A DNA stretch of 64,000 nucleotides from contig NZ_BSDP01000001.1 in the NCBI RefSeq assembly GCF_027925245.1, forward strand, positions 2,232,001 to 2,296,000, written 5' to 3'. The stretch is from Agromyces rhizosphaerae (lineage in GTDB: Bacteria > Actinomycetota > Actinomycetes > Actinomycetales > Microbacteriaceae). Below the pieces are notes generated by a model. That model saw only the letters and a program-made list of their open reading frames with translations, made no database searches and was not told the DNA's origin. The translations under genes and the position numbers were made by a program. Below, in pieces: positions 48,150 through 56,895 of the stretch (positions are counted from its first letter, which is position 1; each line of letters starts with the position of its first letter).

Positions 48150-50062
48150 TGGCGGCGACGAGGCGGATGACGGTGAGCCAGGCGCTCGTGGAGTTCCTGG
48201 CGCACCAGTGGACGGTCGACGGCGACGTGCGCGAGCGCACGATCCCGGGGATGTTCGGCATCTTCGGGCACGGCAACGTCGCGGGCATCGGGCAGGCGCT
48301 CAAGCAGGCGAACGTCGAGCAGCCCGATCTGATGCCCTACTACCAGGCCCGCAACGAGCAGGCGATGGTGCACCAGTCGGTGGGCTTCGCGCGGATGCAC
48401 CGCCGTCGCGCGACGCTCGCCTCCGCGGCATCCGTGGGGCCGGGCGCGGCGAACATGCTGACCGGCGCGGCGCTCGCGACCACCAACCGGCTCCCCGCGC
48501 TGCTGCTGCCGAGCGACACGTTCGCCACCCGCGTGGCCGACCCGGTGCTGCAGCAGCTCGAGCAGCCCTGGGACATCGGCCTGACCGTCAACGACGCGTT
48601 CCGGCCGCTCTCGAAGTTCTTCGACCGGGTGCAGCGCCCCGAGCAGCTGCCCTCGATCGCGCTCGCCGCGATGCGCGTGCTGACCGATCCGGCCGAGACC
48701 GGCGCGGTCACGATTGCGCTCCCCGAGGACGTGCAGGCCGAGGCGTTCGACGTGCCGGTCGAGTTCCTGCAGGACCGCGAGTGGCACATCCGCCGGCCCC
48801 TGCCGGAGCGCGGGGCGCTCGCGCGGGCCGTCGCCGCGATCCGCGGGGCACGGCGGCCGTTCATCGTCGCCGGCGGCGGCGTGCTCTACTCGGGCGCGGA
48901 GGCGCAGCTGCGCGCGCTCGTCGAGGCCACCGGCATCCCCGTGGGCACCTCGCAGGCTGGCGGCGGCGTGCTGGACTGGGACCACCCGCAGTACCTCGGC
49001 GGCGTCGGGGCGACCGGCACGTCCGCGGCGAACCGCCGGGCGGCCGAGGCCGACGTCGTGATCGGCATCGGCACGCGCTACAGCGACTTCACGACGTCGT
49101 CGCGCACGGCGTTCCAGGACCCGGACGTGGTCTTCGTGAACGTCAACGTGGCCGCGTTCGACGCGTACAAGCACGGCTCCCAGCTGCCGGTGGTGGCGGA
49201 TGCCCGAGAGGCGATCGACGCCCTCGCCGAAGCGCTCGCCGGGTGGACCGTCGACGACGCGTACCGTGCGCAGGTCGCTTCGGAGAAGGCGGCCTGGGAC
49301 GCCGCCGTCGACCGTGCGTTCGCGCCGTCGAGGCTCGACCTGCCCGGGCAGCCGGAGATCATCGGCGCGGTCCAGTCGTCGACCGGGCCGAAGGACGTCA
49401 TCGTCCAGGCGGCCGGCTCGCTGCCCGGCGACCTGCACAAGCTCTGGCGGGTGCGCGATCCGCTCGGCTACCACGTCGAGTACGCGTTCTCCTGCATGGG
49501 GTACGAGATCGCGGGCGGCCTCGGCGCCAAGCGCGGCCTGCTCGCCGACGGCGACGACCGCGACGTCGTGGTCATGGTCGGCGACGGCTCGTACCTCATG
49601 CTCAACACCGAGCTGGTCACCGCGGTCGCCGAGGGCATCAAGCTGATCGTCGTGCTCATCCAGAACCACGGCTACGCCTCGATCGGCCACCTCTCCGAGA
49701 CGGTGGGCTCCGAGCGCTTCGGCACCTGGTACCGCGAGTACGACCCGGAGGCCCGGAACTTCCAGGGCGATCAGGTGCTGCCGGTCGACCTCGCGGCGAA
49801 CGCACGCAGCTACGGGCTCGACGTGATCGAGGTGGAACCCGGCCCCGGCGCGATCGACGACCTGAAGCGGGCGATGGCGACGGCGAAGGCCTCGACCCGC
49901 TCGACGTTCATCCACGTGCACAGCGACCCCCTGGTCTACGCGCCCGACGGCGAGGGCTGGTGGGACGTGCCGGTACCCGAGGCATCCACGCTCGACTCCA
50001 CGCTGCGGGCGCGCGGCGAGTACGAGCAGCAGCGTGCCGCGCAGCGTCCGCTGCTCGGCTGA
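48149..50062 (+). CDS. iolD: 3D-(3,5/4)-trihydroxycyclohexane-1,2-dione hydrolase
   Basis: This 637-residue thiamine-diphosphate enzyme opens the ring of the inositol-derived dione to 5-deoxy-glucuronate. It has the N-terminal TPP glutamate region YYQARNEQAMVHQSVGFAR and a central domain with FIVAGGGVLYSGAE. The C-terminal cofactor motif VMVGDGSYLMLNTEL is followed by QNHGYASIGHLSE. Length and order fit IolD rather than acetolactate synthase. The start overlaps the iolB stop. It is followed by iolE after 29 bases. Confidence 0.94.
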   Translation: MAATRRMTVSQALVEFLAHQWTVDGDVRERTIPGMFGIFGHGNVAGIGQALKQANVEQPDLMPYYQARNEQAMVHQSVGFARMHRRRATLASAASVGPGAANMLTGAALATTNRLPALLLPSDTFATRVADPVLQQLEQPWDIGLTVNDAFRPLSKFFDRVQRPEQLPSIALAAMRVLTDPAETGAVTIALPEDVQAEAFDVPVEFLQDREWHIRRPLPERGALARAVAAIRGARRPFIVAGGGVLYSGAEAQLRALVEATGIPVGTSQAGGGVLDWDHPQYLGGVGATGTSAANRRAAEADVVIGIGTRYSDFTTSSRTAFQDPDVVFVNVNVAAFDAYKHGSQLPVVADAREAIDALAEALAGWTVDDAYRAQVASEKAAWDAAVDRAFAPSRLDLPGQPEIIGAVQSSTGPKDVIVQAAGSLPGDLHKLWRVRDPLGYHVEYAFSCMGYEIAGGLGAKRGLLADGDDRDVVVMVGDGSYLMLNTELVTAVAEGIKLIVVLIQNHGYASIGHLSETVGSERFGTWYREYDPEARNFQGDQVLPVDLAANARSYGLDVIEVEPGPGAIDDLKRAMATAKASTRSTFIHVHSDPLVYAPDGEGWWDVPVPEASTLDSTLRARGEYEQQRAAQRPLLG

Positions 50063-50091
50063 GCGACCACGACGACTCGACGGAGAGACAC

Positions 50092-51048
50092 ATGACGGAC
50101 ACGACCTCGATCGACCGGGCACCCGGCGGGGCGACCGGCGCCGGCCCGGGCCTGCGCATCGGCACCGCACCCGACAGCTGGGGCGTCTGGTTCCCCGACG
50201 ACCCGGCCCAGGTGCCCTGGGACCGCTTCCTCGACGAGGCGGCCGCGGCGGGCTACTCGTGGATCGAGCTCGGCCCGTACGGCTACCTGCCCACCGACCC
50301 GCACCGGCTCGCCGACGAGCTCGGCTCGCGCGGGCTCCAGCTCTGCGCGGGCACGGTGTTCACCGGGTTCCACAAGGGCGACGACCAGTGGCAGCGGGCC
50401 TGGGACCAGGCGCTGCAGGTCGCGGGACTCGTCTCGCAGCTGGGCGCCGAGCACCTCGTCGTGATCCCCGACCTCTGGCGCAGCGACGCCACCGGCGAGG
50501 CGCTCGAGTCGCGCACGCTCGACGACGCGCAGTGGGCGAAGCTCGCGGCCGGCCACGACCGGCTCGGGAGGGCGCTCTGGGAGGAGTTCGGCATCCGCCA
50601 GCAGTTCCACTCGCACGCCGACAGCCACGTCGGCACGACCCGCGAGGTGCTGCGATTCCTCGACGAGACCGACCCGCGCTACACCAACCTCTGCCTCGAC
50701 ACCGGGCACTTCGCGTACTACGGCGGCGACAGCCTCGGGCTCGTGCGCGAGCGCCCCGACCGCATCGGCTACCTGCACCTCAAGCAGGTCGACCCCACGC
50801 GCCTGTTCGACGTGCTGAAGAACGACGTCTCGTGGGCCGACGCCGCGGCCGAGGGCATCATGGTCGAACCGCCCGGGGGCGTCCCCGAGCTCGGCCCGGT
50901 GATCGAGGCCGTCGCGGCGATCGATCCGGAGATCTTCGCGATCGTCGAGCAGGACATGTACGGATGCCACGTCGACGCGCCCTTCCCCATCGCCTCCCGC
51001 ACGCGGGAGCACATCTTCGCCTGCACGCACCTGGCGCGCGTGCGGTGA
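50092..51048 (+). CDS. iolE: Myo-inosose-2 dehydratase
   Basis: This 318-residue TIM-barrel enzyme dehydrates 2-keto-myo-inositol to the trihydroxycyclohexane-dione. It starts after a short variable leader with GTAPDSWGVWFPDD, contains WIELGPYGYLPTDP, the metal-site HSHADSHVGTT and LCLDTGHFAYYGGDS with its Asp and His, and VEQDMYGCHVDAP near the C-terminus. The order iolD-iolE-iolG is conserved. GGAGAG lies before the ATG at 50092. Confidence 0.92.
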   Translation: MTDTTSIDRAPGGATGAGPGLRIGTAPDSWGVWFPDDPAQVPWDRFLDEAAAAGYSWIELGPYGYLPTDPHRLADELGSRGLQLCAGTVFTGFHKGDDQWQRAWDQALQVAGLVSQLGAEHLVVIPDLWRSDATGEALESRTLDDAQWAKLAAGHDRLGRALWEEFGIRQQFHSHADSHVGTTREVLRFLDETDPRYTNLCLDTGHFAYYGGDSLGLVRERPDRIGYLHLKQVDPTRLFDVLKNDVSWADAAAEGIMVEPPGGVPELGPVIEAVAAIDPEIFAIVEQDMYGCHVDAPFPIASRTREHIFACTHLARVR

Positions 51049-51074
51049 CCGAACGGACACCCGGGAGAGACACC

Positions 51075-52088
51075 ATGACCAACGACCTGCGGATCGGCGT
51101 CGTCGGCGCCGGGCTCATGGGAGCCGACCACATCGCACGCATCACGGGGCGCATCAGCGGCGCCGTCGTCTCGGCCGTCGTCGAGCCCGACGCCGGCCGC
51201 GCCGCGGCTGCCGCCGAGGCAGCCCCCGGCTCGCGGGCGTTCAGCCGGATCGAGGAGGCGATCGACGCCGACGCGCTCGACGCAGTGCTGATCGCGACGC
51301 CCGGGCGGTTCCACGAGCCCGTGCTCGCGCCGTCGCTCGAGGCGGGGCTCCCGATCCTCTGCGAGAAGCCGCTCACGCCCGACTCGGAGTCGTCGTGGCG
51401 CATCCTCGAGCTCGAGCAGCGGCTCGACCGGCCGCACATCCAGGTCGGCTTCATGCGCCGGTTCGACGCCGAGTACGAGGAGCTCCGCGCGCTCATCGCC
51501 TCGGGCGACGCGGGCGAGCTGCTCATGCTCCGCGGCGTGCACCGGAACCCCTCGGTGCCCGCGAGCTACGTGCAGGAGATGCTCATCAACGACTCGGTCG
51601 TGCACGAGTTCGACGTCGTGCCCTGGCTGGCGGGTTCGCCCGTCGCATCCGTCGAGGTGAAGTACCCCCGCCGGAACCCGCTGTCGCCTGCGCACCTGCG
51701 CGAGCCGATCCTCGTGCTGATGGAGCTGCAGAACGGCGTCTACGTCGACGTGGAGATGAACGTCAGCGTGCAGTTCGGGTACCAGGTGGGCACCGAGGCG
51801 GTGTTCGACCGCGGCCTCGCCCGCATCGGCCAGCCGTCGGGGCTGCAGCGGTGGGACGCCGGGCGCTTCGGCGTCGCCGAGCACGAGAGCTTCGTGACCC
51901 GCTTCGCCGACGCGTACGACCGGCAGGTCCAGCGCTGGGTGGACGCCGTGCGCGCCGGCACCCTGGTCGACGGGCCGAACGCCTGGGACGGCTACCGCGT
52001 CGCGATCGCCTGCGAGGCGGGCGTGCGGGCGCTCGCCGGGGGCGTCGTTCCCGTGGAGGCCCCCGACCGACCCGAGTTCTACGCCTGA
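51075..52088 (+). CDS. iolG: Inositol 2-dehydrogenase (Gfo/Idh/MocA family)
   Basis: This 337-residue NAD-dependent oxidoreductase oxidises myo-inositol to 2-keto-myo-inositol, the first step. It shows GVVGAGLMGADHIARI for NAD binding, the CEKPLTPD motif (conserved EKP lysine) around residue 100, and the catalytic region MLINDSVVHEFDVVPWL (Asp and His). The specificity could also be scyllo- or D-chiro-inositol, which this family shares. It begins 26 bases after iolE with GGGAGAG upstream. Confidence 0.9.
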   Translation: MTNDLRIGVVGAGLMGADHIARITGRISGAVVSAVVEPDAGRAAAAAEAAPGSRAFSRIEEAIDADALDAVLIATPGRFHEPVLAPSLEAGLPILCEKPLTPDSESSWRILELEQRLDRPHIQVGFMRRFDAEYEELRALIASGDAGELLMLRGVHRNPSVPASYVQEMLINDSVVHEFDVVPWLAGSPVASVEVKYPRRNPLSPAHLREPILVLMELQNGVYVDVEMNVSVQFGYQVGTEAVFDRGLARIGQPSGLQRWDAGRFGVAEHESFVTRFADAYDRQVQRWVDAVRAGTLVDGPNAWDGYRVAIACEAGVRALAGGVVPVEAPDRPEFYA

Positions 52089-52102
52089 TCGAAGGAGATC
52101 CG

Positions 52103-52969
52103 ATGGTCCGCATCGCACTCGACCCCACGCCCTACCACCACGACCACGGCCTGCTGGAGTTCCCCGAGGTCGCCGCGCGGCTGGGGTACGAGCACCTGCA
52201 GCTCACGCCGCACGTCGACTTCTCGCCGTTCTTCCGGCACCCGAGGGCCGACGACGCGCTCGTCGCGAAGTTCAGGAAGGCCGCATCCGACGCCGGGGTG
52301 TCGATCCCCGCGATCCTGCCCGTGCAGCGCATCTCCTGGCCGGACGAGCCGGAGCGCCAGGCCGCGGTGCGGAACTTCCGGCGCATCATCCAGCTGGCGG
52401 TCGAGCTCGAGGTCCCGGCGATCAACACCGAGTTCTCCGGCCGCCCCGAGCGCTCCGAGGAGTCGGAGGCCGCGTTCTACCGCTCGATGGACGAGCTGCT
52501 GCCGATCATCCAGTCGGAGGGCCTGCGCCTGAACGTCGACCCGCACCCCGACGACTTCGTCGAGGACGGGCTCGAGGCGTGGCGGGTGCTCCGCGGGCTG
52601 AATTCGGACGCGGTCGGCTTCGTCTACGTGGCCTCGCACACGTTCCACTACGGCGACCGCGCCACGACCCTGCTCCCCGAGATCGGCGATCGGCTCGGCG
52701 CCGTGTACGCGGCCGACACGTTCGACCACACCCGGTCGCACGGGCTCCGCTACATCTCGAACCCGCCGGGCAACACCGCTCGGGTGCACCAGCACCTCCG
52801 CATCGGCGACGGCGACGTCGACTGGACGGAGCTGTTCGCGACCCTGCGCTCGACCGGCTACCTCGACCGCCCCGACGCGCTGATCGTGTCGAACGTCTTC
52901 GCCGAGGACGAGTCGGCCGACGAGGTGTCGCGCTACCAGCTGGAGCGGCTGCGTGCCCTCGTCGGCTGA
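52103..52969 (+). CDS. iolH: IolH-like sugar phosphate isomerase/epimerase
   Basis: This 288-residue xylose-isomerase-like TIM barrel starts with IALDPTPYHHDHGLLEFP, has metal-site candidates in AINTEFSGRPE, NVDPHPDDFVEDG and YAADTFDHTRSHGLRY, and ends with RYQLERL. It sits after iolG, the position of iolH in the Corynebacterium cluster. A biochemical role for IolH is unsettled; epimerising an inosose is a common proposal. It begins 14 bases after iolG with GAAGGAG. The end overlaps the next gene by 17 bases. Confidence 0.78.
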   Translation: MVRIALDPTPYHHDHGLLEFPEVAARLGYEHLQLTPHVDFSPFFRHPRADDALVAKFRKAASDAGVSIPAILPVQRISWPDEPERQAAVRNFRRIIQLAVELEVPAINTEFSGRPERSEESEAAFYRSMDELLPIIQSEGLRLNVDPHPDDFVEDGLEAWRVLRGLNSDAVGFVYVASHTFHYGDRATTLLPEIGDRLGAVYAADTFDHTRSHGLRYISNPPGNTARVHQHLRIGDGDVDWTELFATLRSTGYLDRPDALIVSNVFAEDESADEVSRYQLERLRALVG

Positions 52970-53756
52970 GCGGCCGATCGCCTGGGCGAGCTACCCGTAC
53001 GACGGCGCCGTCGTCCTCGTCACCGGCGGCGGCTCGGGCATCGGCCGCGCGACCGCGCGCGCATTCCTCGAGCAGGGCGCGCGCGTCGCGGTCGCGGGCC
53101 GGGGCGAGGCGCCGCTGCGCGAGACGGTCGACGCCGTCCCGGACGCGGAGTCCTGCGTCGTCGTCGCGGACCTCGCGACCGCCGAGGGCGTGCGGGCCAC
53201 GGTCGACGAGGTCGGTGCGCGGTGGGGGAGCATCGACGTCGTGATCGCGAACGCCGGCCTCTCCGAGCCCGGCACCATCGACGACCTCGACGAGGCCGCC
53301 TGGTCGCGCCTGCGCTCGATCAACCTCGACGGGCTGATCCTGCTGGCGCGGGAGGTCGTGCCCTGGTTGCGTCGCTCGAGGGGCACCTTCCTCGCCATGT
53401 CGTCGGTCGCCGGCTTCGGCGGCGACTGGAACCAGGCCGGCTACAACGCCACGAAGGGTGCGGTGAACGCGCTCGTGCAGTCGATGGCGCTCGACCTGGG
53501 ACGCGACGGCGTGCGGGTCAACGCGATCGCACCGGCGTTCACGGCGACCCGGCTCACGCAGGAGCGGCTCGACGACCCCGGGTTCCGCCGCGCGCTGCTG
53601 GATCGCCTCGCGCTCGACCGGCCGGGCGTCCCGGAGGACGTCGCGCGCGCCGCGCTCTTCCTCGCGAGCCCCGACGCCGCCTACCTGACCGGGGTGATCC
53701 TGCCGGTCGACGGCGGCACGACCGCATCGACCGGAACGCCGCGCCCGGTGCGCTGA
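52953..53756 (+). CDS. Short-chain dehydrogenase/reductase of the iol operon
   Basis: This 267-residue SDR has the NAD(P)-binding VTGGGSGIGRATA, the structural NAG motif (VIANAGLSEPG), catalytic SSVAGFGGDWNQAGYNATK (Ser, Tyr, Lys) and the C-terminal LTGVILPVDGGTTA. It starts with GTG at 52953, inside the end of iolH, so it is co-translated with the operon. SDRs at the end of inositol clusters can act on other inositol isomers or on side products; the specificity is unknown. Confidence 0.82.
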   Translation: MPSSAERPIAWASYPYDGAVVLVTGGGSGIGRATARAFLEQGARVAVAGRGEAPLRETVDAVPDAESCVVVADLATAEGVRATVDEVGARWGSIDVVIANAGLSEPGTIDDLDEAAWSRLRSINLDGLILLAREVVPWLRRSRGTFLAMSSVAGFGGDWNQAGYNATKGAVNALVQSMALDLGRDGVRVNAIAPAFTATRLTQERLDDPGFRRALLDRLALDRPGVPEDVARAALFLASPDAAYLTGVILPVDGGTTASTGTPRPVR

Positions 53757-53769
53757 GGCGCGTCGCCCG

Positions 53770-54783
53770 TCACTCCGCCAGCGACGCGGTCAGTCGCGAG
53801 TCCGCCTCCCGCAGCACGCGCGCGGCGACCTCGAGGCCCTCGATCCGCCCGAGCGAGACGTCCTCGTGCTCGATGTTCACGAGCATGCCCGGATCGACCT
53901 CGTGCAGTGCGCGCAGGAACTCGGTCCAGTAGGCGACGTCGTGCCCCCTGCCGAGCGCGACGAAGTCCCACGCCGACTCGGCGGGCCACTCGTTGGCCCA
54001 CTCGTCACCGCCGAGGTTGGTGCGCGCCTCGTCGGGGGAGAGGCGGCGGAAGCGGTTGTCGAGCACGCCGTAGAGCGCGGCGTGCTCGACATTGACCCGC
54101 ACGTCCTTCGCGGCGGCGTGCACGACGAGCTCGCCGAGGTGGCGGATGACCGCGACCGGGTCCATCTGCTGCCAGAACAGGTGCGACGCGTCGAGCTCGA
54201 CGCCGAGGTGGGTCGAGCCGGTGAGTTCCACGAGCTTGTGGACGTCGGCGGAGTTGAACACGAGGTTCTGCGGATGCAGCTCGAGGGCGATCTTCACGTC
54301 GTGGTCGGCGGCCATGCGGTCGAGTTCCCGCCAGAACGGGACGGCGACGTCCCACTGGTAGTCGAGCACGTCGAGCGCGGCCGAGTTCCACGCGTTCACG
54401 ATCCAGTTCGGCCGGCGCGAGCCCGGCTCGCCGCCCGGCAGGCCTGACATGGTGACGACGCGGTGCTGCCCGAGGCGCTCGGCGAGACGGATGCTGCGGG
54501 CGACGTCGGCCGCATGGCGCTCGCCGATGACGGGGTTCGGATGCAGCGGGTTGCCGTTGCAGTTGAGTCCGGCGATCTCCACGCCGGTGCCGTCGAAGAC
54601 CGCGAGGAAGTCGTCGCGCGCGGCATCCGACTCGAGGATCTGCTCGATGCCGGGGATGTGCGCCGCGGGAAGGAACCCGCCGGAGTTCAGCTCGATGCCG
54701 GTGAGCCCCAGGTCGGCCACTGCCGCGATGGCGGCGGGCAGGTCGCGGTCGTGGAGGATCGCGTCGTAGACGCCCAGCTTCAT
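53770..54783 (-). CDS. Sugar phosphate isomerase/epimerase (IolI-like barrel)
   Basis: This 337-residue TIM barrel begins MKLGVYDAILHDRDL and has metal-site candidates in GIELNSGGFLP, IALELHPQNLVFN, LGVELDASHLFW and LVNIEHEDVSLG (Glu, Asp, His, Glu in barrel order). It resembles inosose isomerases and other members of this superfamily, with the closest role probably isomerisation of a keto-inositol. It is read with the transporter on the minus strand (68 bases after it) and converges on the SDR gene. The exact reaction is unproven. Confidence 0.75.
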   Translation of the reverse strand: MKLGVYDAILHDRDLPAAIAAVADLGLTGIELNSGGFLPAAHIPGIEQILESDAARDDFLAVFDGTGVEIAGLNCNGNPLHPNPVIGERHAADVARSIRLAERLGQHRVVTMSGLPGGEPGSRRPNWIVNAWNSAALDVLDYQWDVAVPFWRELDRMAADHDVKIALELHPQNLVFNSADVHKLVELTGSTHLGVELDASHLFWQQMDPVAVIRHLGELVVHAAAKDVRVNVEHAALYGVLDNRFRRLSPDEARTNLGGDEWANEWPAESAWDFVALGRGHDVAYWTEFLRALHEVDPGMLVNIEHEDVSLGRIEGLEVAARVLREADSRLTASLAE

Positions 54784-54851
54784 GTCGTGCTCCTTCTCGT
54801 GCGGGCCGCGTGCGGCGGGACCGTTGCCGGCCCCGCCGCACGCGGGTCGGG

Positions 54852-56291
54852 TCAGCGGCGGACGAGGCGCTCGCGCCGGCTCACGGTCGAGATCGCCTGG
54901 GTGCGGAAGTCGGTCTCCAGCGTCTCGAGCGAGCGGCCCTTGGTCTCGGGCACGGCGGACCAGACGAAGAAGAACGAGATCGCGTTGACGCCGGCGAAGA
55001 TGAGGAACGTCGGCATCGATCCCAGCGACTCCACGATGATCGGGAAGACGAACGAGATCGTCGCGTTCACCGTCCAGAGCACGAACACGGCGAGCCCCAT
55101 CGCGAGGCCGCGGATCGCCAGCGGGAAGATCTCGCTGAGCAGCAGCCACACGCAGGTGCCGATGAAGGCCTGGACGAACGCCACGAACACCATCATGCAG
55201 CCGAGGATGACGTAGCTGGTGGCATCCGACGGGGGCAGGGTGAACGCGAGGGCGAGCACCAGCTGCGAGCCGACCACGCCGCCGAAGCCGATCATGAGCA
55301 TCACGCGGCGCGGCACGAAGCCGAGCAGCCAGATGCCGAGGATCGTCATGGTCACGCTCGTGACGCCGACCCCGATGGTCGCGATGAGCGCGGCCTCGTC
55401 GCCGAGCCCGGTGCGGGTCAGGATGCTCGGGGCGTAGTAGTTCACGGTGTTGATGCCGGTCGCCTGCTGCACCGCGGCGAGACCGAATCCGATCCAGAGC
55501 AGGCGCCGCATCCAGCGGTTCTCGCGCAGCGCGCGCCACGCGTGCTTGCGGCTGTTGCCCTCGGCGCGGGCGGTGGCGACGATCTCCTCGATCTCCGCGT
55601 CCGCCTCGGCGGGGCTGCGGCTGAAGCCGAGCACGCGGCGCGCCTGGTCCATGAGTCCGCGGGCACCGAACCAGCGGGGCGACTCGGGCAGCAGGAACAT
55701 GCCGAACAGCAGCGCGACGGCGGGCACCGCCGCGACGGCGAGCATGATGCGCCAGACGTGCGGGTCGCTGATCAGCACCGCGAGCAGCGCGTTGATCATG
55801 AAGGCGAGCATCTGGCCGGTGACGATCATCAGCTCGTTGATGGTCACCATGCGACCGCGCGTCTCGGCGGGCGCCATCTCGGCCAGGTACAGCGGGGCGG
55901 CGACCGCCGCGGCGCCGACGCCGAAGCCGAGCAGGATGCGCGCGACGACCATGAGCGCGACGTTCGGCGCGATGGCACAGGCGATCGCACCCACGAGGAA
56001 GATCACGGCGCAGACGATGAGGCTGCGTTTGCGGCCGAGCGCGTCGGCGATGCGGCCGCCGAGCAGGGCTCCGATCGCAGCACCGGGGAAGAGGAGGGAG
56101 CTGACGACCCACGCCTCCTCGACCGCGTTCATCGCGAGGTCGTCGCGCATGTAGAGGAGGGCACCGGAGATGACGCCGGTGTCGTAGCCGAACAGCAGCC
56201 CGCCGAGCGTGGAGATGACGGTGAGCTTGACCAGGAATCCCTTGCGGCCGGCCGGCGTGGCGGTCTCGGCTGGGGCGGTGGAGTGCGACAC
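54852..56291 (-). CDS. iolT: Sugar porter MFS transporter, IolT-like
   Basis: This 479-residue 12-helix transporter has the sugar-porter signatures GGLLFGYDTGVISGALLYM in helix 1, GGRIADALGRKRSLI after helix 2, PESPRWFGARG in the middle loop, and PETKGRSLETLE at the C-terminus. Its place beside an inositol cluster and the shared operator make myo-inositol uptake the likely role. The start is GTG at 56291, since AAAGGAG lies 7 bases upstream; an in-frame extension would run through the operator. Two operator copies lie in the divergent region to the tautomerase. Confidence 0.87.
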   Translation of the reverse strand: MSHSTAPAETATPAGRKGFLVKLTVISTLGGLLFGYDTGVISGALLYMRDDLAMNAVEEAWVVSSLLFPGAAIGALLGGRIADALGRKRSLIVCAVIFLVGAIACAIAPNVALMVVARILLGFGVGAAAVAAPLYLAEMAPAETRGRMVTINELMIVTGQMLAFMINALLAVLISDPHVWRIMLAVAAVPAVALLFGMFLLPESPRWFGARGLMDQARRVLGFSRSPAEADAEIEEIVATARAEGNSRKHAWRALRENRWMRRLLWIGFGLAAVQQATGINTVNYYAPSILTRTGLGDEAALIATIGVGVTSVTMTILGIWLLGFVPRRVMLMIGFGGVVGSQLVLALAFTLPPSDATSYVILGCMMVFVAFVQAFIGTCVWLLLSEIFPLAIRGLAMGLAVFVLWTVNATISFVFPIIVESLGSMPTFLIFAGVNAISFFFVWSAVPETKGRSLETLETDFRTQAISTVSRRERLVRR

Positions 56292-56337
56292 GGGGACGCT
56301 CCTTTGCGTAGGTCGGCGATCGCAGTCGATCGTGATT

Positions 56338-56347
56338 TGTAAGGACA
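56338..56347. promoter_or_regulatory. IolR operator copy 3 (TGTAAGGACA)
   Basis: It lies 46 bases before the transporter start, on the promoter side, and matches TGTNAKGACA. A half-site-like TGTCAT follows at 56351. Same pattern as the sites beside iolR and iolC. Confidence 0.5.
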
Positions 56348-56409
56348 TACTGTCATATTGCGCGGAGGCGCGCAACAGGGTTTGCACCCGCTGCGGCATT
56401 AAGTAAGAA

Positions 56410-56419
56410 TGTCAGGACA
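56410..56419. promoter_or_regulatory. IolR operator copy 4 (TGTCAGGACA)
   Basis: It lies 20 bases before the tautomerase ATG and matches TGTNAKGACA. Placement would allow direct control of the tautomerase together with the transporter. Confidence 0.5.
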
Positions 56420-56439
56420 AAGTTACGGAAGGAGCGATC

Positions 56440-56847
56440 ATGCCGCTCGTCAGGATCGACCACAGTGATGCACGACCCAACCCCGCCGAGATCGCGAATG
56501 CCGTCCATGAGGCGATCGTCGCCGTGTACGGCATCCCGCAGCGAGACCGCTTCCAGGTCGTGACCGCCCGCCCCGCCACGACCATCGTCGCCGAGGACGC
56601 CGGGCTCGGGTTCGAGCGCATCGACCCGGTCGTGATCCAGATCTTCACGCAGCGCGGTCGCAGCGACGCCATGAAGCAGTCGCTCTACGCGACCATCGCC
56701 GAACGCCTCGGCGAGGTGGGCGTCGCGCCCGAGGACGTCTTCATCGGCTATGTCGAGAACGGGCCGCAGGACTGGTCGTTCGGCTTCGGTCGCGCGCAGT
56801 ACCTGACCGGCGAACTCGCCGTCCCCGCGGCGGTTCCCGCCGGCTGA
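56440..56847 (+). CDS. Tautomerase family protein
   Basis: This 135-residue protein begins MPLVRIDH, so after loss of Met it has the catalytic N-terminal proline of the tautomerase (4-oxalocrotonate tautomerase/MIF) superfamily. The longer chain and the segments RDRFQVVTARPA and FIGYVENGPQDWSFG place it with the single-chain members of the Tautomerase_2 type. It could equilibrate enol and keto forms of an inositol-derived dione. It is divergent from the transporter and preceded by the inositol operator. GGAAGGAG precedes the ATG. A direct part in inositol use is inference. Confidence 0.85.
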   Translation: MPLVRIDHSDARPNPAEIANAVHEAIVAVYGIPQRDRFQVVTARPATTIVAEDAGLGFERIDPVVIQIFTQRGRSDAMKQSLYATIAERLGEVGVAPEDVFIGYVENGPQDWSFGFGRAQYLTGELAVPAAVPAG

Positions 56848-56850
56848 GCC

Positions 56851-56880
56851 GACCGGGGGCGCGTCGTGGCGTCCCCGGTC
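56851..56880. terminator. Hairpin between tautomerase and MFS gene
   Basis: GACCGGGG GCGC, loop, GCGT CCCCGGTC form a 12-bp stem with one G-U pair, 3 bases after the tautomerase stop. The MFS gene converges from the other side. Confidence 0.7.
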
Positions 56881-56895
56881 GTCCGGCGACCGGCG

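Noticed and set aside
56293..56399. 36-residue N-terminal extension of the IolT-like transporter
   Set aside because: It would put the operator and promoter inside the gene. GTG 56291 has AAAGGAG upstream and gives the normal transporter N-terminus.
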